Positions 52,301 through 61,535 are shown, numbered from the stretch's first letter. The stretch: 64,000 bases of DNA from an uncultured Candidatus Peregrinibacteria bacterium (GCA_903854335.1 CAINVY010000003.1:1-64000), one strand, 5' to 3'. Notes: generated from the letters alone by a model not told the origin. Translations and numbers: made by a program.

Positions 52301-54153
52301 AGAAGCGGGATAATAACTATATGGATATCTCCGGCCGCGCACGGAAGACGAAGGCGCCGGGATTCTTCGATCGCATCCGTTTCATGAGCATTCGCGACAT
52401 CATGAAGCTCTACAAGGATACGGTGGAAGACTTCAAGACGATCTGGGGACGAAACCAGGAACGACTGCTCCAAGACGTGGGCGGCGTGCTCAATGATGCC
52501 CTAACGAAAGCAGGTGGCAAACTGCCTGTGGTCGGCAATCGCTACTTCGCAAAACTGCGCGGCTACCACGAGCGACGCTACGCCGGTGCAGAATTGGACT
52601 CGGTCGAGAAGTGGAAGAAATCCATGGAACGCTGGGACAGCCACGAAATCCTCGATACCATCTCTCATTCCGGAAACCTCGATCAAATCCGCGGCGCCAT
52701 CGAAATGCTCTGCGACCGCGGAGAAATGGATTGGAATGATCGCGGCGTCTGGAACACGCTTCGCAGAATCTCAAACTTCAACATGCCCTTCGAAGCGTGC
52801 GAGAGAGACGACGTGCTGAGGGATATCTGGCTTCGACGCATCGTGTCGGATATCTGGAAGGATAAAGAACTCTTCTACAAGTGGCGCACGAATAACGACT
52901 CCCAGACAAACAGCCATAAGCAGAAATTCATCCAAACCGTCGACCAATTCAGCAACGTGAACGGGGGTCTCTCCGGCAGTCTCGAGAGACAATTGACACT
53001 CTATTCGGACTGGAAGGACGCATCGGACAGGGCCGGCCATCACCTCCCCTTCCCCGACGAAGTGAAACCGCACCTCTACGAGCAAATCATCGAGTACTCC
53101 ATCAAGAACGGAAAAATGACCATGGAACAGAAGATGTACTACCTCGTGCAAGGCGTCGCGTCGGGCCTGCTCTCCGTCGAGCGTCTGCGCGCTCTCGCCG
53201 GACAGAACGGCGGCATCATCAACTACTTCCCGTACATCGAATACTTTTACTGCAAGAACAACACCCTGCCCGAGATCAAGAAAATCGCGGCTTCCCTCAA
53301 AGAGAAGAAAACAGCGGACAACCCCAATGCCGAATTCAAACCAGGCCTAAAAACAACCTTGTGGCTCCACTACAAAGTGGCACGCGAGGAGGCCGTTCGC
53401 GCCCGTCTCTCCAAGGGTTCTGCACGCTCCTCGGACTCGGGTGTCACCATGGACCACGAGGATATCCCCTTCTTCATCACGCAAATGGACTACAAGGAAA
53501 TGGATAACATGGCGGGCATCGTTTCTGGAAAACGGCAAAAAGTTACACCGGAAGGGTGGAAGAACGCCTACGTCGGATTCAACTCGAAATTCAGAGTGTT
53601 TGCGAACTGCGCGCTCCTCGAAAAACAAGGACTGGAACGTCTCTCTCGCTCCGATACGCGCATGCTCGCTCAGAACCTCGGCGCGTACATCTACATGGAC
53701 AATATTCTGACGGGAACCGTGCAGGATAATGATTCAAGACCTGGACTCAGCGAATACCAGATGAGCACACGATCTCCATCAGGAGCAAAAAACACGGTGA
53801 CGAGGGAATACCGCGACAAGATGTGCGATTTCATCAAGAATCTTTACGATTCCGGAATACTCAAAGACATCAACTGGAAAGCTCTCGGCGTTGGACCTGA
53901 GGAGCTCCTCCCGCTTTACTCAACAGAATATCGTCGTAATCTTGCCAAAGATGATGATAAATACCATAAGCTCATCACCCAAAGGATCTTTCCCAAATTT
54001 GCCGTAGAACTCGAAAGAGTCATTTTGGAGCATAGCGACACGTTCAAAGACGTTCTGATGAACAATGAAAATAAATTCCTGAACGAAGGCGGAAGTGAAT
54101 CTCTCAACCGTGATACCGTGCAGGAGCTCGTGAAAGAAGGAAACCTGAATTAA
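49381..54153 (+). CDS. Giant hypothetical protein (1590 aa) with HExxH motif
   Basis: Single uninterrupted ORF; SVIKHEKGHAVLHQL resembles a zinc peptidase site; mostly helical, charged. Confidence 0.85.
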   Translation: MDTILSPFGFARSLPERERRELFVSNPGSASSSGDPEKKAERQRGRDRKNTIVREMADAYGEILKAAVPESTPQMSALIADTDLAERVGFDQDDAAREAARLLNIPMGSDGPWRSAVTSKITPWETQSIEREIRTRSEDYMRSTLADPTQACNVERELREQINRGTFLGEALERRVMLKVGAEERLLSQDDQRALETTFGELQKTADQINRGNVALLLSGTKESIASLTEKIEPQDLREKVAHILETNPTDGWAISIALNLEESIADPLQRLRMQQLLVETMNALTKSENFGATKRDESSRSWSEWRRKYIATLEERSTTLREHIETALEQRSIKFLQADNDRLKTFVTTLGIDPSQWDTGKSASTAPLAEEACFKRYGVSLSGVGKFFTDRTQAIEDAASDLDPRDTSTFADRAQSLGKLLADLEKENNCFDPSDAEHFLVEQRQEQEDTEQWAYRIGTRLNEALSTDQAQRAAITPLLKQIHGNEDPWQDLTLLRAHLGKYAATKGDKARLAALRKDFPQCITPSQFSETERDQLEAMLSLIAERRSSAIRSGTKLVDAYEKTRQSSPEMDAISRGQEETKLRIQSLLGTIIEDTKDTPVFHTLKLKHRLTQRVGVIEGNVIRASAAADMSAREPEESRRAQFEAEAKDCWAKAQTESQSLQSVADGIRETSKNILEEEIPSDRDGFYSYEDRRIHIRRSLDPAMRASVIKHEKGHAVLHQLRRSGLLPFLLISEEKELSDAGGKGDEHFWEMLESLSGYYQISRCEEKFRAAAVREYGQDAAAVEARTRDLRREFLLEEFEIHFAEWQESKTRPAPRTAEEQTERDLFAMKEAAHGSRKPNQTTDVPDDLGIELASASNPLIDPEDAEEGSEPEHVATSEQEGIPNIKQEIIDTQRMMKIITSFQSAYHDDPESQTFLSNIAPDVHICEGKLSDLEKRLYEKGGDPEADQKYTSDVRKLSGAVTILHDRVKKRDNNYMDISGRARKTKAPGFFDRIRFMSIRDIMKLYKDTVEDFKTIWGRNQERLLQDVGGVLNDALTKAGGKLPVVGNRYFAKLRGYHERRYAGAELDSVEKWKKSMERWDSHEILDTISHSGNLDQIRGAIEMLCDRGEMDWNDRGVWNTLRRISNFNMPFEACERDDVLRDIWLRRIVSDIWKDKELFYKWRTNNDSQTNSHKQKFIQTVDQFSNVNGGLSGSLERQLTLYSDWKDASDRAGHHLPFPDEVKPHLYEQIIEYSIKNGKMTMEQKMYYLVQGVASGLLSVERLRALAGQNGGIINYFPYIEYFYCKNNTLPEIKKIAASLKEKKTADNPNAEFKPGLKTTLWLHYKVAREEAVRARLSKGSARSSDSGVTMDHEDIPFFITQMDYKEMDNMAGIVSGKRQKVTPEGWKNAYVGFNSKFRVFANCALLEKQGLERLSRSDTRMLAQNLGAYIYMDNILTGTVQDNDSRPGLSEYQMSTRSPSGAKNTVTREYRDKMCDFIKNLYDSGILKDINWKALGVGPEELLPLYSTEYRRNLAKDDDKYHKLITQRIFPKFAVELERVILEHSDTFKDVLMNNENKFLNEGGSESLNRDTVQELVKEGNLN

Positions 54154-54243
54154 TCTCACGCATTGCCGCAGAAGCAATTCCCAGGCATCCTCCAAGCGTG
54201 GACGTCTCCATTCAACGCATCGACGCTTCCCTTCCTCTCCCCC

Positions 54244-54269
54244 GCCACGGCGTTCGCGAACGCCGTGGC
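54244..54269. repeat. Perfect 26-bp palindrome
   Basis: GCCACGGCGTTCG|CGAACGCCGTGGC, 13-bp arms, no spacer, 14 bp before dut. Confidence 0.95.
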
Positions 54270-54283
54270 CCGCTACTCTCCTT

Positions 54284-54712
54284 ATGAACATTCAGATTTC
54301 CCGCGTCGATAGTGCTCTCTCACTCCCCACCTACCAGACTTCGGGAGCCGTGGGCTTCGATTTGATCACGCGGCAAACGACCGTCGTCGAGCCCGGCAAG
54401 ATCGCGCTCGTGCCCGGCAACGTCATCGTGAAGGTACCGGAAGGCTACGCGCTACTCGTCCTGCCCCGCTCTTCACTGCCGCGCAAAAAGGCCCTCATCT
54501 GCCCGCACAGTGTCGGCGTCATCGATCAGGACTACCACGGCGACAAGGACGAAATCCTCGTCCAGGTCCAGAATATCTCCGATGTCCCGGTAACGGTGGA
54601 GCGCGGTGAGCGAATCGCGCAGGGAATCTTCGTCAAGGTCGAGACGGCAAAGTGGCAGGAAGTGGAGACGCACGGTAAAGAGACGAGAGGAGGATTCGGG
54701 TCGACGGGATGA
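54284..54712 (+). CDS. dut: dUTP diphosphatase
   Basis: 142 aa; SGAVGFDLITRQ, LLVLPRSSLPRKKALICPHSVGVIDQDYHGD, GERIAQGIF, RGGFGSTG. Confidence 0.97.
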   Translation: MNIQISRVDSALSLPTYQTSGAVGFDLITRQTTVVEPGKIALVPGNVIVKVPEGYALLVLPRSSLPRKKALICPHSVGVIDQDYHGDKDEILVQVQNISDVPVTVERGERIAQGIFVKVETAKWQEVETHGKETRGGFGSTG

Positions 54713-54723
54713 GGGCGTGATGA

Positions 54724-55148
54724 AGGACGCAGGACAGAGGAGAGAGGGATTAGGAATCCTCAATGTTCATCTTCTTGATAAGTGCATTCAGCATTCGATG
54801 AATTTCCTGACAATTCGCGGTGAGGTCGTTCAACTGAGTTTGATCAAGATAGCCAACTCCCTGGCAGAAATAGAGATGTGACATGGCTTCGATAAGTTCT
54901 CCACGCGCCTGAACATATTTGTGCATCTTATCGGGATATGTGTAACGGCCATACCCCTCGGCGATATTCGCCGCAACGGAGAGAGCGGCGCGACGTAGCT
55001 GAGAAGTCACTCCATACTGCTCCTCTTTCGGAAAACTCTTGGAGATCTGATGAACCCTCAGAGCAAGATCCATCGCTTTTTTCCAGGGTCCGAACGTCGT
55101 GAAGTCCGAATGCATAATCTACGTCCTAAGTCCTCTGCCCTCCGTCCT
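54724..55148. repeat. Inverted repeats flanking the four-helix-bundle gene
   Basis: AGGACGCAGGACAGAGGA (54724-54741) versus reverse complement of 55131-55148 AGGACGGAGGGCAGAGGA, 16/18 identical. Confidence 0.7.
54750..55115 (-). CDS. Four-helix bundle protein (S23/23S rRNA intervening-sequence family)
   Basis: 121 aa; WKKAMDLALRVHQISKSFPKEEQYGVTSQLRRAALSVAANIAEGYGR, family-typical. Confidence 0.93.
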   Translation of the reverse strand: MHSDFTTFGPWKKAMDLALRVHQISKSFPKEEQYGVTSQLRRAALSVAANIAEGYGRYTYPDKMHKYVQARGELIEAMSHLYFCQGVGYLDQTQLNDLTANCQEIHRMLNALIKKMNIEDS

Positions 55149-56400
55149 ACTTACTTAGAGGCTTCCTCATGAACGCCGGGACCTCGAGCTCCTCTTCGTC
55201 GAATTGCGGGGCATTGGTCTTCACGTTGGGATCGATCGACATGCTCTGCTGCATGCCACTGGTGCGCCCGTCGACTTTCTCCACGGAAGGCCTGGAGAAC
55301 GTGTTCTTCATGAGCCTCTGCGCAGGATTCGCCATGGCAGGCGTCGCGATGTTCTCCTTCTCCACGAACCCCGTCGCCACGACCGTCACCTTCACCTGTC
55401 CGGTGAAGGCCTCATCGATGACCGCGCCGAAGATGATGTTCGCCTCGGGCGAGGATGCCTCCGTGATGATGCGCGCGGCCTCGTCGACTTCGAACATCGA
55501 GAGGTCGTTGCCACCCGTAATATTGAAAAGGATGCCCTGCGCTCCATGGATACTCGTCTCGAGAAGGGGGCTGTCGATGGCGGCTCGTGCTGCCTCGGAG
55601 GCGCGGCTGTCTCCCGTGCCGTACCCGATGCCCATGAGCGCCGTACCCGCGTCCTGCATGATCGCCTTCACGTCTGCGAAGTCGACGTTCACGAGTCCGT
55701 GCACCGTGATGATGCTGGAAATACCGTCGATCGCGTGCTTGAGGACCTCATCGACGACCTGGAACGCCTCGGTGAGGGGGGTGGTCTTGTCGATCAGGGA
55801 GAGAATCTTGTCGTTGGGAATCGTGATGAGCGTGTCCACCTTGCCCTTGAGCGCCTCCAGCGCCTCATCAGCCTGTTTGCGGCGCTTGAAGCCCTCGAAA
55901 CTGAACGGCTTCGTGACAACGGCAACCGTGAGAATGCCCATGGAACGAGCCGCCTCCGCGATGATCGGCGTCGCTCCGCTCCCCGTGCCGCCTCCGAGTC
56001 CCGCAGTGATGAAGAGCATGTCCGTACCTTCGAGCGTGTCCTTGATCTCCTCCAAGCTCTCCTCGGCAGCCCTCTTCCCAATGTCGGGATTCGCTCCCGC
56101 ACCGAGCCCCTTCGTGGTGCCGCGCCCGATCGTGATCTTCTTCGGAGCCGGATTGTGGTAGAGCGCCTGAATATCGGTATTGACTGCGATGAACTCCACG
56201 CCCTGCACCTTCTCATGAATCATCCTCGCGACGGCGTTGCCGCCTGATCCGCCAGCACCGAGAACGCGAATGGACGCGCCGGGCAACATCTCGGGACGCA
56301 CTTCGCGCGTTCCGGTGTCGTCATCCGGTCTGGGTATGCCACTATTTCCGGCAGAGCCGGAAGACCTGGGGCCGAAAATGGAGCGGAACGCGTCTGACAT
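55147..56400 (-). CDS. ftsZ: Cell division protein FtsZ
   Basis: 417 aa; VLGAGGSGGNAVARMI, GLGGGTGSGATPIIAEAA, NDKILSLIDKTTPLTEAF. Confidence 0.98.
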   Translation of the reverse strand: MSDAFRSIFGPRSSGSAGNSGIPRPDDDTGTREVRPEMLPGASIRVLGAGGSGGNAVARMIHEKVQGVEFIAVNTDIQALYHNPAPKKITIGRGTTKGLGAGANPDIGKRAAEESLEEIKDTLEGTDMLFITAGLGGGTGSGATPIIAEAARSMGILTVAVVTKPFSFEGFKRRKQADEALEALKGKVDTLITIPNDKILSLIDKTTPLTEAFQVVDEVLKHAIDGISSIITVHGLVNVDFADVKAIMQDAGTALMGIGYGTGDSRASEAARAAIDSPLLETSIHGAQGILFNITGGNDLSMFEVDEAARIITEASSPEANIIFGAVIDEAFTGQVKVTVVATGFVEKENIATPAMANPAQRLMKNTFSRPSVEKVDGRTSGMQQSMSIDPNVKTNAPQFDEEELEVPAFMRKPLSK

Positions 56401-56436
56401 GGGAGAGGAGGGAAAAAGCGGGGGAAGAAAAAGGGA

Positions 56437-57669
56437 TCAGGGGAAGAGGCTCTTGATCCACGAGCCGACCTGTTTGACTGCACGTTTCATTTGGAAATTT
56501 CCGTGTGACACATGGTCCTCTTCGCGCATGCCCCAGACGAGCGTGCCGAGAGCCGTTGCGTACGCGGGATCGTCGACTTTCTCGATGACGCCACCGATGT
56601 CCACGGGAAAGCCCATCTGCACGGGGAGGCCGAGGACATCGCGGGCCAAGTCGAGGACGCCCGGCGCCTTCACCGCTCCTCCCGTGAGGAGGGCTCCGGC
56701 CGGGAGCATTCCGCTGCGACCGATACGCGCGAGTTCGGCTTTCACAAGCGAGAAAATCTCGTAGTAGCGCGCCTGCATGATCTCCGCCATGTACTTCTTC
56801 GAAACCGTTTGCGTGTCGACCTTGGACACCGTCGAGAGATCGATCATCTCGCGCTCGCTCATCTCCCCCGGCAATACCGATCCGAATTCGATCTTGATCT
56901 TCTCCGCCGTGTCGATGGATGTGCGAAGTCCGATCGCGATGTCGCTCGTTACGCTCTCGCCTCCCACCGGCAGACACACCGAGTGGAGAATCGTCCCCTC
57001 TTCAAACACCGCCAAGCTCGTGCAGCCCGCGCCGACATCGATGATGAGAACGCCGAGCTCCTTCTGTCGCTTCGTGAGCGTCGCCTCCGCGGCGGCGATC
57101 GTCGACGGCACGAGCGCGTCGATATCCACGCCCGCCTGGTCGATGCACTTCTCGATATTCTTCACATGCTGAATGTGTCCCGTGACGATGTGCGCCTCCA
57201 CCTCCAACCGAATGCCCGTCATGCCGAGAGGGTTCTTGATGCCGCGCTGCTCGTCGACGGCGTAGGCCTTCGGTTCGATGTGAAGAATGCGACGGTTAGC
57301 CGGAATGGAGATCGCCTGCGCGGCATCGAGCACACGCGCGATGTCCTCGAGGGTGATCTCGGCACCGGAAATGGCGATGACGCCTCGCGAATCGAAAGAC
57401 TCGATATGCGAACCGCTCATGCCCACGAACACATGGTTCACCGGCACCCCCGCCATGCGCTCCGCGTCCTCCAGGGAGGAGATGATATTGTGGATGAGCT
57501 CCTCGACATCGATCACGTGCCCCTTGCGCATGCCGAGCGACGGCGAAAGCCCGACACCGATGACACTGGGCAAACGCTGATCGGAGTCGGCTCCGTCTAC
57601 GACGGCAATAACGGTACGGATTTTGGCACTTCCGATGTCAAGACTTGCGAGTACACGTTCTTTGGGCAT
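56437..57669 (-). CDS. ftsA: Cell division protein FtsA
   Basis: From MPKERVLASLDIGSAKIRTVIA; VNHVFVGMSGSHIES, VLIIDVGAGCTSLAVFEEG, LLTGGAVKAPGVLDLARDVL. Confidence 0.96.
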   Translation of the reverse strand: MPKERVLASLDIGSAKIRTVIAVVDGADSDQRLPSVIGVGLSPSLGMRKGHVIDVEELIHNIISSLEDAERMAGVPVNHVFVGMSGSHIESFDSRGVIAISGAEITLEDIARVLDAAQAISIPANRRILHIEPKAYAVDEQRGIKNPLGMTGIRLEVEAHIVTGHIQHVKNIEKCIDQAGVDIDALVPSTIAAAEATLTKRQKELGVLIIDVGAGCTSLAVFEEGTILHSVCLPVGGESVTSDIAIGLRTSIDTAEKIKIEFGSVLPGEMSEREMIDLSTVSKVDTQTVSKKYMAEIMQARYYEIFSLVKAELARIGRSGMLPAGALLTGGAVKAPGVLDLARDVLGLPVQMGFPVDIGGVIEKVDDPAYATALGTLVWGMREEDHVSHGNFQMKRAVKQVGSWIKSLFP

Positions 57670-57953
57670 GGATCGAGAGGGGTAACGGCAGAGATGCTCC
57701 GTCCAAAAACCCAAGGGCGGAAACGGCACCAAGTCTAAACTGGCGGAGAGAAGCCACGCAAGCCATTCATGTATATCTTTGGTGTTCAGAACGGCACGTG
57801 CTGAGCACAATTTCTATGCGAATGTTTTCCCATGTGCTCGTGATAACCCACAATATTTATTCAGAAATTATTGCACGCTTTTTAACATGAATACGTTTTG
57901 TGCACAGAAATTTTCCATTTTTAATCAGCACACGAACTGATCTCTCATCTCAA

Positions 57954-59033
57954 TTAGAACAACGCCAGCTGTTTCTCTTCCTGAGCATTCCCCTCCTCCT
58001 TTTGTACCTCCTGTTTGAAATGCGCTTTGCCGTACGGTGTGCCAAGAATCTGATCGAGACGCTTCCCGAGAGCCGGCGATTCTATTTCATTGAAGAAATC
58101 CTTCGCAGCCTGCGTCTCGACTTCATGTAGAGCCGTCTCAGCAAGAGAAATCGGCAGTGGGATATCGCACACGAGGATAGCCATGTGCTCGCAGAAGAAT
58201 GCCTGCTCCCGATCGCGCTCAAGCTTCTCCCTGATCACGGGCTTAATGTCTGAAAGATGCTCGTAAATGTTTGCGAGCGATCCAAATTGCTGGAGCAGCG
58301 TCGCGGCCCCTTTGGGCCCGATCCCATTCACGCCCGGAAGGTTGTCGGAGGCATCTCCACAGAGTCCTTTAAAGGAGGGAATCTGATCCGGCCGAACGCC
58401 GTACTTCACCTCGATCTCCTTTGGCCCCAGATATTCGGTCTGTTGATAGCCCTTGTGGGGGATCGCGATACGCACATGCTCCGTGGCCAACTGAAACGCA
58501 TCCCTGTCTCCAGTGACGATGCTCACGCGCATGCCCGCCCCCTCGGCCGCACGCGCATATGTTCCGAGAAAATCATCCGCCTCATACCGCGTATCGCTGA
58601 CGTGTCGGATGCCAAATGCATCGATCATCCGGAGAATGAGAGGGATTTGGAGGTAAAACTCGTCGGGAGTCTCCGCCCTCCCCTCCTTATATGTCGCGTT
58701 CTCCTGATGACGAAATGTCTCTTCACCGGCATCGAAACAGAAGAGGAGGTTCTGCGGCTCCTCGATCTTGAGGAGTGAAAGAAGCATGGAACCGACGCCA
58801 TACACGGCATTCGTCTGCACACCCTTCCTCGTTTGAAACGTACGCGGGATCGCATAGTACGCCCTGTACATCAGATGGTGACCGTCAATGACGACGAAGT
58901 GTTCGATGACGTAAGGGTGCCACGAAGAGGAGAAGATGGATAGTGAGAGGGGGAAGGCTATCTTTCTGTTATCCAATTTCGGGATTTCTATCTCCCAATA
59001 ATTCAAATACATGTCAATGATTACGCCCTTCAA
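57954..59033 (-). CDS. 5'-3' exonuclease (PolI N-terminal-like)
   Basis: VVIDGHHLMYRAYYAI, FCFDAGEETFRHQ, YEADDFLGTYA, IVTGDRDAFQL, GLCGDASDNLPGVNGIGPKGA; true start uncertain. Confidence 0.93.
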   Translation of the reverse strand: MKGVIIDMYLNYWEIEIPKLDNRKIAFPLSLSIFSSSWHPYVIEHFVVIDGHHLMYRAYYAIPRTFQTRKGVQTNAVYGVGSMLLSLLKIEEPQNLLFCFDAGEETFRHQENATYKEGRAETPDEFYLQIPLILRMIDAFGIRHVSDTRYEADDFLGTYARAAEGAGMRVSIVTGDRDAFQLATEHVRIAIPHKGYQQTEYLGPKEIEVKYGVRPDQIPSFKGLCGDASDNLPGVNGIGPKGAATLLQQFGSLANIYEHLSDIKPVIREKLERDREQAFFCEHMAILVCDIPLPISLAETALHEVETQAAKDFFNEIESPALGKRLDQILGTPYGKAHFKQEVQKEEGNAQEEKQLALF

Positions 59034-59078
59034 AAAAGCTCACTTTTGCGCTATACTAACCGGATACATCAAACAACC

Positions 59079-59717
59079 ATGTCAGCATTTCTTCCCGCCT
59101 TCGACGACCTGATTGAGAGCAAATTCTCGATAGGATCAATCGAGCAGAAGATTCAGAATAAAACGGCGCTTCAAAAGGAACTCGGATGGCCGGTGGAACC
59201 CAAGCGACCGATGCTTTGTCTCCCCGCAGGAATGACGGAAAAGCTCGGCGGACCGCTCCTCACCGAAGTCCTTCCGGGAATCCTCTCACAGCAGATGGAA
59301 CTCCTGGTGCTTGGAAAAGGTTCGTCGACGTACGGATCAATCTTCATGCACCTCGCGCAGGAGCAGCGCTACCGCGTCCACATCATCTCGGAAAGCGAAG
59401 AGGATATGCATCGGATGTTCGCCGCCGCCGACATGGCGCTCTTCCTCAGCGATCCCACGCACATGGAGGAGCTGGAGCACTGTCTCGCCTACGGCGTCGT
59501 GCCTCTCTCCCCGACTACTCCCCTGCTCGAGGACTACAATCCGATCCAGGAAACCGGCAACGCCTTCGTCTTCGGCACACCATCGAAATGGACGGCCTTC
59601 GCGGCCATCGTCCGCGCCGTGGAAACCTACAAATTTCCGTTCGACTGGCGCACCATCGTCCGACATTGCATGGAAACCATGTTCAAGGGCGAACGCGCGA
59701 CGCTTCGCAAGAAGTGA
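59079..59717 (+). CDS. Glycogen synthase C-domain-like glycosyltransferase
   Basis: MCRMFAAADMALFLSDPTHMEELEHCLAYGVVPLSP-like region resembles the C-terminal lobe of GT5 enzymes; no N-terminal lobe. Confidence 0.6.
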   Translation: MSAFLPAFDDLIESKFSIGSIEQKIQNKTALQKELGWPVEPKRPMLCLPAGMTEKLGGPLLTEVLPGILSQQMELLVLGKGSSTYGSIFMHLAQEQRYRVHIISESEEDMHRMFAAADMALFLSDPTHMEELEHCLAYGVVPLSPTTPLLEDYNPIQETGNAFVFGTPSKWTAFAAIVRAVETYKFPFDWRTIVRHCMETMFKGERATLRKK

Positions 59718-59724
59718 AACGCTC

Positions 59725-59985
59725 TCACTTCTCGATGTATCCCTCTTTCAACATGCACGCGGTGAACTTCGGCTTTGCAGTCGTATCGTAACTAGCGATT
59801 TTCATCCGCATCGCGCACTCCCTCGTCGCAGACATGTGCTGCCAGACGGGCTGGAGACGGAAGACATTCGAAATGATCACCCAGAGGAGAGCGGTGACGC
59901 AGAGCAACAGCGTGATCGAGAACGGCTGGTGAAGTTTTTCATGAAGGTGCAACATGTTCAAAACATACGCTTCTTGTTCGTTCAC
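59725..59985 (-). CDS. Small single-TM hypothetical protein
   Basis: 86 aa; TM SITLLLCVTALLWVIISNVF. Confidence 0.6.
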   Translation of the reverse strand: MNEQEAYVLNMLHLHEKLHQPFSITLLLCVTALLWVIISNVFRLQPVWQHMSATRECAMRMKIASYDTTAKPKFTACMLKEGYIEK

Positions 59986-60037
59986 TCAAGTTGAGATTTC
60001 CCGGACAATGTGCGAAGTAGTTAAAAGGACACACCGA

Positions 60038-60259
60038 TCACTGTTCGTTGCCGATGAGTCCAATTTTATAGAGCTTAGCCTGCCAGTGCTTGCACAGCGC
60101 TGCGGGAACCGTCACAACAACTCTGTTCCCCTCCACTCTCAAATTGTGTTGCTCACCCTCACCGAGTCTTCGAATACCGTGCAGGCATCGAGCAGCCTCT
60201 TCGGGGGTACCGCGTTCATGAGTGGAAAGTTCGACGAGTTCCAAAGATGTCGATGGCAT
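60038..60259 (-). CDS. Small hypothetical protein
   Basis: 73 aa in a minus-strand series with flanking genes; no recognised family. Confidence 0.4.
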   Translation of the reverse strand: MPSTSLELVELSTHERGTPEEAARCLHGIRRLGEGEQHNLRVEGNRVVVTVPAALCKHWQAKLYKIGLIGNEQ

Positions 60260-60340
60260 AGTGAGATCGGGGAAATTGAAGACGCGGCACTATCCCACTC
60301 GGGAAAGCCGTTGTCAAAATATGACTCGATGGAATCAAGC

Positions 60341-60904
60341 TCAACCTACGAACCAGTCCTTTCGAAAGAAGAGCGTGGCAAGAATCGTGAGGACGTACGT
60401 CCCCAAGAGAGAGAGCAGCAACACCGATCCCACTTCGACATTCAAGTCGTCGACACGTTTCTCGACTTCACGAAGCGATCTCCCCGCAAGGACCACACTG
60501 CCGCCTTTGGCCCGCACGAGAACCGCCGCGATCCGCACGGAAGGAGTCGGCTGCCAGGTGATGCGATCCTCGCCGTGTTCTGTGACGAACTGTACGACCC
60601 CATGCGGAACCACGGGAATGCTGTCGCCGAGAAGTCCCGACGATACGAGGGGAGCGCCGCTGCCGTCATACACAATCAGAAATGGAGAGAGACTTGCCCC
60701 GACATCGACGGTATCGGTCGGAAGAATGGATTTGTAACTCGCACCTTTCCCGATCTTCAAAGCCGCGTCTGCCGCCAACTGAATCTGCGGATCATTCGCC
60801 CCGATACGCAAATCATGCTGCATCACGACGTATACGAGACCCGCCATGGCACAGAGACCCGCGGCAAGCGGGACCCAGGCGATGAAAGATGAACGCAAAG
60901 AGGA
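60341..60904 (-). CDS. Membrane protein with two TM segments and extracytoplasmic domain
   Basis: From MSSLRSSFIAWVPLAAGLCAMAGLVYVV; C-terminal TM VLLLSLLGTYVLTILATLFF. Confidence 0.7.
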   Translation of the reverse strand, partial: SSLRSSFIAWVPLAAGLCAMAGLVYVVMQHDLRIGANDPQIQLAADAALKIGKGASYKSILPTDTVDVGASLSPFLIVYDGSGAPLVSSGLLGDSIPVVPHGVVQFVTEHGEDRITWQPTPSVRIAAVLVRAKGGSVVLAGRSLREVEKRVDDLNVEVGSVLLLSLLGTYVLTILATLFFRKDWFVG

Positions 60905-60954
60905 CATGGCGAATGGGGAAGGATCAAAACACCTCGTTCTCTCTTCCTCGATTC

Positions 60955-61209
60955 TCAAAGAGGAACGGCCTTGCTTCCACTGCCAACCTTGCCTACCCCC
61001 TTATTCACATCACTACCACTCCCTCCCCTCTGCGTATCCGAAAATTGGTAGCGAGGTCTGCCATTGCTCCACCTCATCATGCCGCCTCTTGCACCGCGTT
61101 CGAAACGGTGATGCATGCCAACAATAAAGATGCATCCGACAGCGAGGGCGACGAGGACCACGCCCGAGACGAGACCGAACAAAAAGGAAGAGGTGTGAAA
61201 ATCTTTCAT
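60955..61209 (-). CDS. Small membrane protein
   Basis: 84 aa; N-terminal TM SSFLFGLVSGVVLVALAVGCIFIVG. Confidence 0.55.
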   Translation of the reverse strand: MKDFHTSSFLFGLVSGVVLVALAVGCIFIVGMHHRFERGARGGMMRWSNGRPRYQFSDTQRGGSGSDVNKGVGKVGSGSKAVPL

Positions 61210-61266
61210 GAAGATTGGGGAAGGGATTTGATGGAAGGATACACTGCGGCCTGCAGGATTTCCAGG

Positions 61267-61343
61267 TGGTGGGTCAGGTGGGATTTGAACCCACGGCCAA
61301 TTGCTTAAGAGGCAACTGCTCTACCAGGCTGAGCTACTGACCC
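61267..61343 (-). tRNA. tRNA-Lys(CTT)
   Basis: GGGTCAG/CTGACCC acceptor, anticodon arm GTTGC-CTCTTAA-GCAAT, T arm GTGGG-TTCAAAT-CCCAC, encoded CCA. Confidence 0.95.
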
Positions 61344-61535
61344 AAAGGGAACGATGAGAGAAAAATCAGGGAGAAGGATCGAGCAAGCATATTGTATTTC
61401 GCCTCGCTTTGCTCGGCGTGGCAGGCTGAGCTACTGACCCAACGGGGGCACTGTACCAAGCTCGGAGTTTTATGACAATGAAGAGGATGGGATGGAATCC
61501 TCGGCATCGTCGGACTCAACGGAATCTTCAAGCCA

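Noticed and set aside
59954-60892. 312-aa plus-strand ORF
   Set aside because: Runs antisense to two better-supported minus-strand membrane/small protein ORFs and lacks protein-like motifs.
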